Origin: Anaerolineales bacterium
GTDB lineage: Bacteria; Chloroflexota; Anaerolineae; Anaerolineales; DRMV01
DNA length: 16,418 nt
Reading direction: 5' to 3'
Assembly: GCA_026985785.1 (NCBI GenBank)
Contig: JALSPT010000037.1
Span: forward strand, 1-16,418
The position numbers and the translations under genes were made by a program. Positions 13,545 through 16,418 of this stretch are shown here, in pieces; position 1 is the stretch's first letter; every line of letters begins with the position of its first letter. A model generated the notes under the pieces. The model did no database searches, was not told the DNA's origin, and saw nothing but the letters and a program-made list of their open reading frames with translations.

Positions 13545-15070
13545 CGGGGTAACCGCCTTTCCAGTTGCTGGGGGGTGAGGCCGTGTTTTTCGGCCAGCGC
13601 CAGCGCATAAGCCAAGCCGTTGGCCGGTTGGCGCACGATGCGGTAGGTGCGAACGGCGGGGTTTTGCGGATCCACCTGACCGACCAGGCTGACCACCTGG
13701 GGGCCAAGGGCGGCCAATTCGCTGAGGAAGGTGACGAACACCGCCACCGCGCCGGTTGCGACAATGCGCTGGAGCACCTCGCGCCCCAAGAACAACGCAT
13801 CCTCGAATGCGGTGGAAGCGAAGATTTCGTTCATCACAAGCAAACTGTCGGCGGTTGCGGCGTCCAAGATGGCCTTCAGCCGCAGCAGGTCGTCTTCCAG
13901 TTTGCTGCGGGCGTGGCGGACATCCTCCTGGCGCTCGAAATGGGTGAAAATGCGGTCGGGCAGGAAAAGCCGCGCTCGGCGTGCGGGCACCGGCAGCCCC
14001 AGCGCGGCCAGGTAGTGTATCTGGCCAAACGCCCGCGCGAACGTGGTCTTGCCGCCCTGATTGGGGCCGGTGACCACGAAAATGCGCTCTTCGCCATGCA
14101 GGGCAAAATCATTGCGCACCACCGGCTGGTCAGATGCCACCAGTTTGAGCGCCAGCACCAGGTCGTACATCTCCTCGGCGGCGATTTCTCGATCCGTTAC
14201 AATTTCGGGGTAGCAAAACGGCAGTCCGGCATCCCGCAAGGGCGCAATGGTTTCCAGATAAGCAATGAAAAATTGCGCTTCCTGAGCAAACGCTTCCAAG
14301 CCAGCATCCACGAAGTCGGTGTGCCGTTGCCAATAGGCATCCAATTGAGCAAAAGGCTGGGGAAAGAGGCGCACCACGCAGTCCAGGATTTGTCCTTCGA
14401 TGTGGTTCATGCCGCTGCGGACGTATACGGGCACGCGATAGTCCTTGACCTCACCACGGCGGAAGCGGGCAAAAGTGCGCTCCACCTCGGCAGCATGATC
14501 GGGCTCGTTTTCGCAAGGGCGCACCCGCACGCTGTCGCCCATGATGTGCACGCAATAGCGCACCGCTGCCAGGGCACGGGACACCGATTCGGTCTCGGCT
14601 GCCAACTGGCGGAAGGGTGCCGAGGCCAGGTAAGATCCGAGGTAATCACGAAAAGCGCGCAGCCCCTCCGAACGCAGAGGGGCTGCTTGGAGGGCTTCGG
14701 CAAGGGCTTGGGCAGCCTGGATATAGCGACGGACGGCCTCCAAGAACCAGCCGGCCTTGTGGAAGTGGTAATCGAGGTCGGCCAGCATCCGCAAATAGCG
14801 ATGCACCTGCCCCATCGCTTCGGAAAACGCACCCACGGCGGCCAGCACAGCGGGGTGCTCCATATCCCGAGCCACCCGCTGCCGCCACTGCACGGCCACC
14901 GGGTCGTGCAACGGGGTATAGAAAACAGGCTGTAAGCGATACGCACGCCGCCCCGCGGTGACCGCGGCGATCAGTTGGTCGAGGTTCAGGTCGCCGAAAT
15001 AGGCCGGCTCGGCGGCCTCTTCGGTAGGCAAAGGGAAGCCCGGCGGCGCGAGCAAACTGGGAACGGACAT
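13541..15070 (-). CDS. MutS-family ATPase, paralogue A (Walker B NE, H-loop His missing)
   Basis: This 509-residue protein has the same two-part plan as its downstream neighbour. A helical core/lever-like half (about 30-320) is followed by a MutS domain V ATPase (about 328-509). Walker A is GPNQGGKTT (335-343), very close to the MutS form GPNMGGKST. The signature-like region is RHARSKLEDDLLRLK, and Walker B is LLVMNEIFAST with Asn414-Glu415. Where MutS has Thr-His it reads VTFLSEL, so the H-loop histidine is Phe448. Domains I and II are absent. I chose the ATG at 15070, which lies 1 nt after the menG stop (TAAGATG); an upstream in-frame start would sit inside menG. It probably pairs with paralogue B as a heterodimer, by analogy with MSH4-MSH5, but that is inference. 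Confidence 0.83.
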   Translation of the reverse strand: MSVPSLLAPPGFPLPTEEAAEPAYFGDLNLDQLIAAVTAGRRAYRLQPVFYTPLHDPVAVQWRQRVARDMEHPAVLAAVGAFSEAMGQVHRYLRMLADLDYHFHKAGWFLEAVRRYIQAAQALAEALQAAPLRSEGLRAFRDYLGSYLASAPFRQLAAETESVSRALAAVRYCVHIMGDSVRVRPCENEPDHAAEVERTFARFRRGEVKDYRVPVYVRSGMNHIEGQILDCVVRLFPQPFAQLDAYWQRHTDFVDAGLEAFAQEAQFFIAYLETIAPLRDAGLPFCYPEIVTDREIAAEEMYDLVLALKLVASDQPVVRNDFALHGEERIFVVTGPNQGGKTTFARAFGQIHYLAALGLPVPARRARLFLPDRIFTHFERQEDVRHARSKLEDDLLRLKAILDAATADSLLVMNEIFASTAFEDALFLGREVLQRIVATGAVAVFVTFLSELAALGPQVVSLVGQVDPQNPAVRTYRIVRQPANGLAYALALAEKHGLTPQQLERRLPR

Positions 15071-15071
15071 C

Positions 15072-15797
15072 TTACGCCTCGCGGGGTTTGCGCCCCCAGT
15101 ACACCGCCACGGCGCCAAGCATCAACCGATGGAAGCCGACGTCGCGAAAACCCGCCATCTCCAGGTGTTCGGCCATTTCGTCGGGCGAAAGAAAGCCCTC
15201 GGTCGAGGCCTGGAGGTAACGATAAGCGCTGTCGTGGCGGGCCACCATCTTTCCCACCCAGGGCACCACCACGCGAAGATGAAAGCGCATGAAGGGGGTG
15301 AGGAGGTGGCGGGGAGGACGGCTGGTTTCCAGGGCAGCCCACCGCCCACCGGGTTTGAGGACGCGATACTGCTCACGGAGCGCGGCGTCCAGGTCGGCCA
15401 CGTTGCGCAGCAGGAAGGCGGAGCCCACCGCGTCGAAGGTACCCGTGGGGAAGGGCAGCACCAGGCTATCCGCCGCCAGCCAGCGGGTTGCCAAGGCGGT
15501 CATTTGCTGACGCCCCACGGCCAACATTTCCACCGTGAGATCAGCGGTGACCGCGCGCAAGTCGGGCACCAGGCGCAGTGCCTCGCGCGTGAGGGCACCA
15601 GTACCGCCGCCCAGGTCCAAAAATCGCTGGCCGTCTTGGAGATGCAGTTTCCGGACGGTAAGGCGACGCCAACGATCATCCTGGCCGAGGGAGATCAGGC
15701 GGTTGAGCAGGTCGTAGCGGGTAGCAATCTCGCCGAACATCTGGCGGACGTAGCGTGGTTTGTCTTCGAGCGGGGGGAGGATGGAGGTTTCGTGCAT
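15072..15797 (-). CDS. menG: Demethylmenaquinone methyltransferase (UbiE/MenG family)
   Basis: This 241-residue class I SAM-dependent methyltransferase shows the UbiE/MenG N-terminus (VRQMFGEIATRYDLLNRLISLGQDDRWRR), SAM-binding motif I DLGGGTG (61-67), an acidic motif II region (VTADLTVEML), LRNVADLDAALREQYRVLKPGG (about 130-151) and the family C-terminus (YRYLQASTEGFLSPDEMAEHLEMAGF). It should carry out the C-methylation that makes menaquinone, the likely respiratory quinone, at the membrane surface. The ATG at 15797 has GGAGAG upstream; longer in-frame starts lack this and run into repeat DNA. Motif I has Gly-Gly where Gly-Cys is common. No other men genes are visible. It is the first gene of the menG-MutS-MutS operon. 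Confidence 0.9.
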   Translation of the reverse strand: MHETSILPPLEDKPRYVRQMFGEIATRYDLLNRLISLGQDDRWRRLTVRKLHLQDGQRFLDLGGGTGALTREALRLVPDLRAVTADLTVEMLAVGRQQMTALATRWLAADSLVLPFPTGTFDAVGSAFLLRNVADLDAALREQYRVLKPGGRWAALETSRPPRHLLTPFMRFHLRVVVPWVGKMVARHDSAYRYLQASTEGFLSPDEMAEHLEMAGFRDVGFHRLMLGAVAVYWGRKPREA

Positions 15798-15814
15798 GGG
15801 TCTCTCCGGGAGGG

Positions 15815-15830
15815 GAATGCAAACGCATTC
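15815..15830. promoter_or_regulatory. Inverted repeat upstream of menG
   Basis: GAATGC-AAAC-GCATTC is a perfect 6-bp inverted repeat 18 bp upstream of the menG ATG, just before its Shine-Dalgarno. A second palindrome, GGGG-CTG-CCCC, lies at 15839-15849. Either could be an operator or a leader hairpin. No confident -10/-35 pair was found between here and the repeat element. Confidence 0.4.
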
Positions 15831-15880
15831 GTCGTTCGGGGGGCTGCCCCAAATATCTATCCGAAAAAATCCCTGCAGGT

Positions 15881-16291
15881 GTGTCACTGCGGAGTGAGTT
15901 GAGCGTAGCCGAAGCCCGCCGAAGCAGTCTCCCTCACCAGGAGCTGAGTTTTACCCACATTGCGGCGACGGTGGTCGTTGGCCCTCCGAGACTCTGCGGG
16001 CACACAAGCACTTCGTTCGCACTCGGCACCAGTGCCCCCTCCTCGCCCTTTGGGAGAGGAGGGGGATGGGGGAGGTGAGGGCGTTATCAGCACCTTTGGC
16101 GTATTTGCCCTCACCCCCAGCCCCTCTCCCAGCGGGAGAGGGGAGCGTTGCCGCTCTGCAAGGGAGCAATGGGGAACCATCTCGGGGCCCGTTTGCTCAT
16201 TTCATACACTTCACATCGTTGCCTTCGACTTATGGGTAAAAGTAAGCACCAGGAGGGGGGCTGCTTCGGCCTGGTGGGGCTCGCAATGACA
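15881..16291. repeat. Composite non-coding repeat element with inverted TGTCAYTGCG ends
   Basis: The left end reads TGTCACTGCGGAG and the right end, on the minus strand, TGTCATTGCGAGC. Further in, both ends share CCGAAGCAG followed by pyrimidine-rich DNA (left 15909-15932, right about 16246-16270), so the terminal inverted repeats extend some 45-60 bp imperfectly. Similar TGTCATTGCGAGC...CGAAGCAATCT sequences are, from memory, dispersed repeats in many bacterial genomes. No transposase frame is convincing inside. A second palindromic repeat is nested at 16035-16143. This accounts for most of the 580-bp gene-free stretch; 16144-16245 shows nothing I can name. Confidence 0.6.
16035..16143. repeat. 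Nested palindromic repeat (CCCTCACCCCC...GGGAGAGGGG type)
   Basis: It contains three stems: CCCCCTCCTC/GAGGAGGGGG (16035-16044 / 16056-16065) with an inner CCC/GGG, GTGAGGGC/GCCCTCAC (16075-16082 / 16107-16114), and a perfect CCCCTCTCCC/GGGAGAGGGG (16121-16130 / 16134-16143). Its CTCACCCCC run resembles the terminal sequence of the repeat at 10518, so the two may be distant relatives. It is non-coding. Confidence 0.65.
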
Positions 16292-16317
16292 TCAGCCGTG
16301 CGACTTTCCGGATAGGC

Positions 16318-16348
16318 CCTAAAAAGCCGCCTTGGGAAAAGGCGGCTT
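16318..16348 (-). terminator. Intrinsic terminator on the minus strand
   Basis: Read on the minus strand, AAGCCGCCTT (16348-16339) pairs with AAGGCGGCTT (16333-16324), and the stem is followed by a run of T residues (TTTTTAGGG). On the plus strand there is only a short TT, so it serves a minus-strand gene entering from the right. Confidence 0.75.
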
Positions 16349-16380
16349 GGTAGAAGTAAAGGAGGAAACACCGAGTCGCC

Positions 16381-16416
16381 TCATGGCAGCCAGCGGTATT
16401 CCAACGAAGGGGCCAG
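16381..16416 (-). CDS. Possible C-terminal end of a gene entering from the right edge
   Basis: One minus-strand frame reads LAPSLEYRWLP then TGA (stop 16383-16381), and a minus-strand terminator follows 33 bp later. The terminator implies that a minus-strand gene ends about here. Eleven residues are too few to name a family, and another frame cannot be excluded. Confidence 0.3.
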   Translation of the reverse strand: MAPSLEYRWLP

Positions 16417-16418
16417 CA

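Noticed and set aside
13565..14935. 456-codon plus-strand open frame opposite MutS-like paralogue A
   Set aside because: Its composition is His/Gly/Gln-rich with no domain, and the minus strand carries intact Walker motifs.
10518..16143. CRISPR array made of the G+C-rich repeats
   Set aside because: There are only two dissimilar palindromic elements more than 5 kb apart, with no regular spacers and no cas genes.
16186..16198. 13-nt match on the minus strand to the sequence 7041-7053 after tRNA-Val (GAGCAAACGGGCC)
   Set aside because: I considered a tRNA-linked attachment site, but the match stops outside the tRNA 3' end, covers half of a terminator stem, and no integrase is present.
15884..16371. 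Small open frames inside the right-hand gene-free region
   Set aside because: They consist of Pro/Arg/Gly-rich translations of palindromic repeats and have no ribosome sites.
16358..16418. Possible plus-strand gene starting with ATG at 16383 after AAAGGAGG
   Set aside because: The Shine-Dalgarno-like run is 17 nt from the ATG, too far. The minus-strand terminator next to it argues for a gene on the other strand.

Overview
The window is GC-rich, gene-dense bacterial DNA. It most likely comes from a member of the Chloroflexota, class Anaerolineae or a close relative, assembled from an isolate or a metagenome. This is inferred from four lipoproteins with Pro/Thr-rich linkers after the lipobox, a lipoprotein with two LysM domains, a DUF389-type membrane protein fused to an SH3-like domain, a TIGR03960-type radical SAM protein, long-form HPF, and dispersed G+C-rich palindromic repeats. 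No 16S rRNA or other taxonomic marker is present, so the placement is an inference.

Left arm (1-5751, all minus strand, one tight operon read right to left): radical SAM protein, then a lipoprotein with predicted Ig-like domains, then a type IIA (SERCA-like) Ca2+ P-type ATPase, then the first 31 codons of what looks like an EamA/DMT transporter that runs off the left edge. Junctions are overlapping or about 10 nt apart. An extended -10 box and a short hairpin precede the first gene.

Centre (5752-8800): a plus-strand Cys-rich lipoprotein, tRNA-Val(UAC) with its own promoter-like box and terminator, then hpf (ribosome hibernation) with a strong terminator. A minus-strand lipoprotein follows, convergent with hpf and divergent from the next unit. 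The divergent gap carries a small inverted repeat overlapping promoter-like boxes for both directions.

Right centre (8801-12043, plus): a COG4087-type soluble HAD protein is translationally coupled to the DUF389/SH3 membrane protein. A 128-bp palindromic repeat element follows, then a LysM lipoprotein with a palindrome over its predicted -10, a terminator, and an ADP-ribose-pyrophosphatase-like Nudix hydrolase.

Right arm (12048-15797, minus): menG/ubiE followed, with almost no spacing, by two adjacent divergent MutS-family ATPases. Both lack the mismatch-recognition domain and both have Asn-Glu instead of Asp-Glu in Walker B. Only one keeps the H-loop histidine, so an asymmetric heterodimer is possible. 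This pair is the least ordinary gene content here. The stretch 15798-16380 has no gene; it holds a composite repeat element bounded by inverted TGTCAYTGCG ends with a second palindromic repeat nested inside, then a minus-strand terminator that probably serves a gene lying beyond the right edge.
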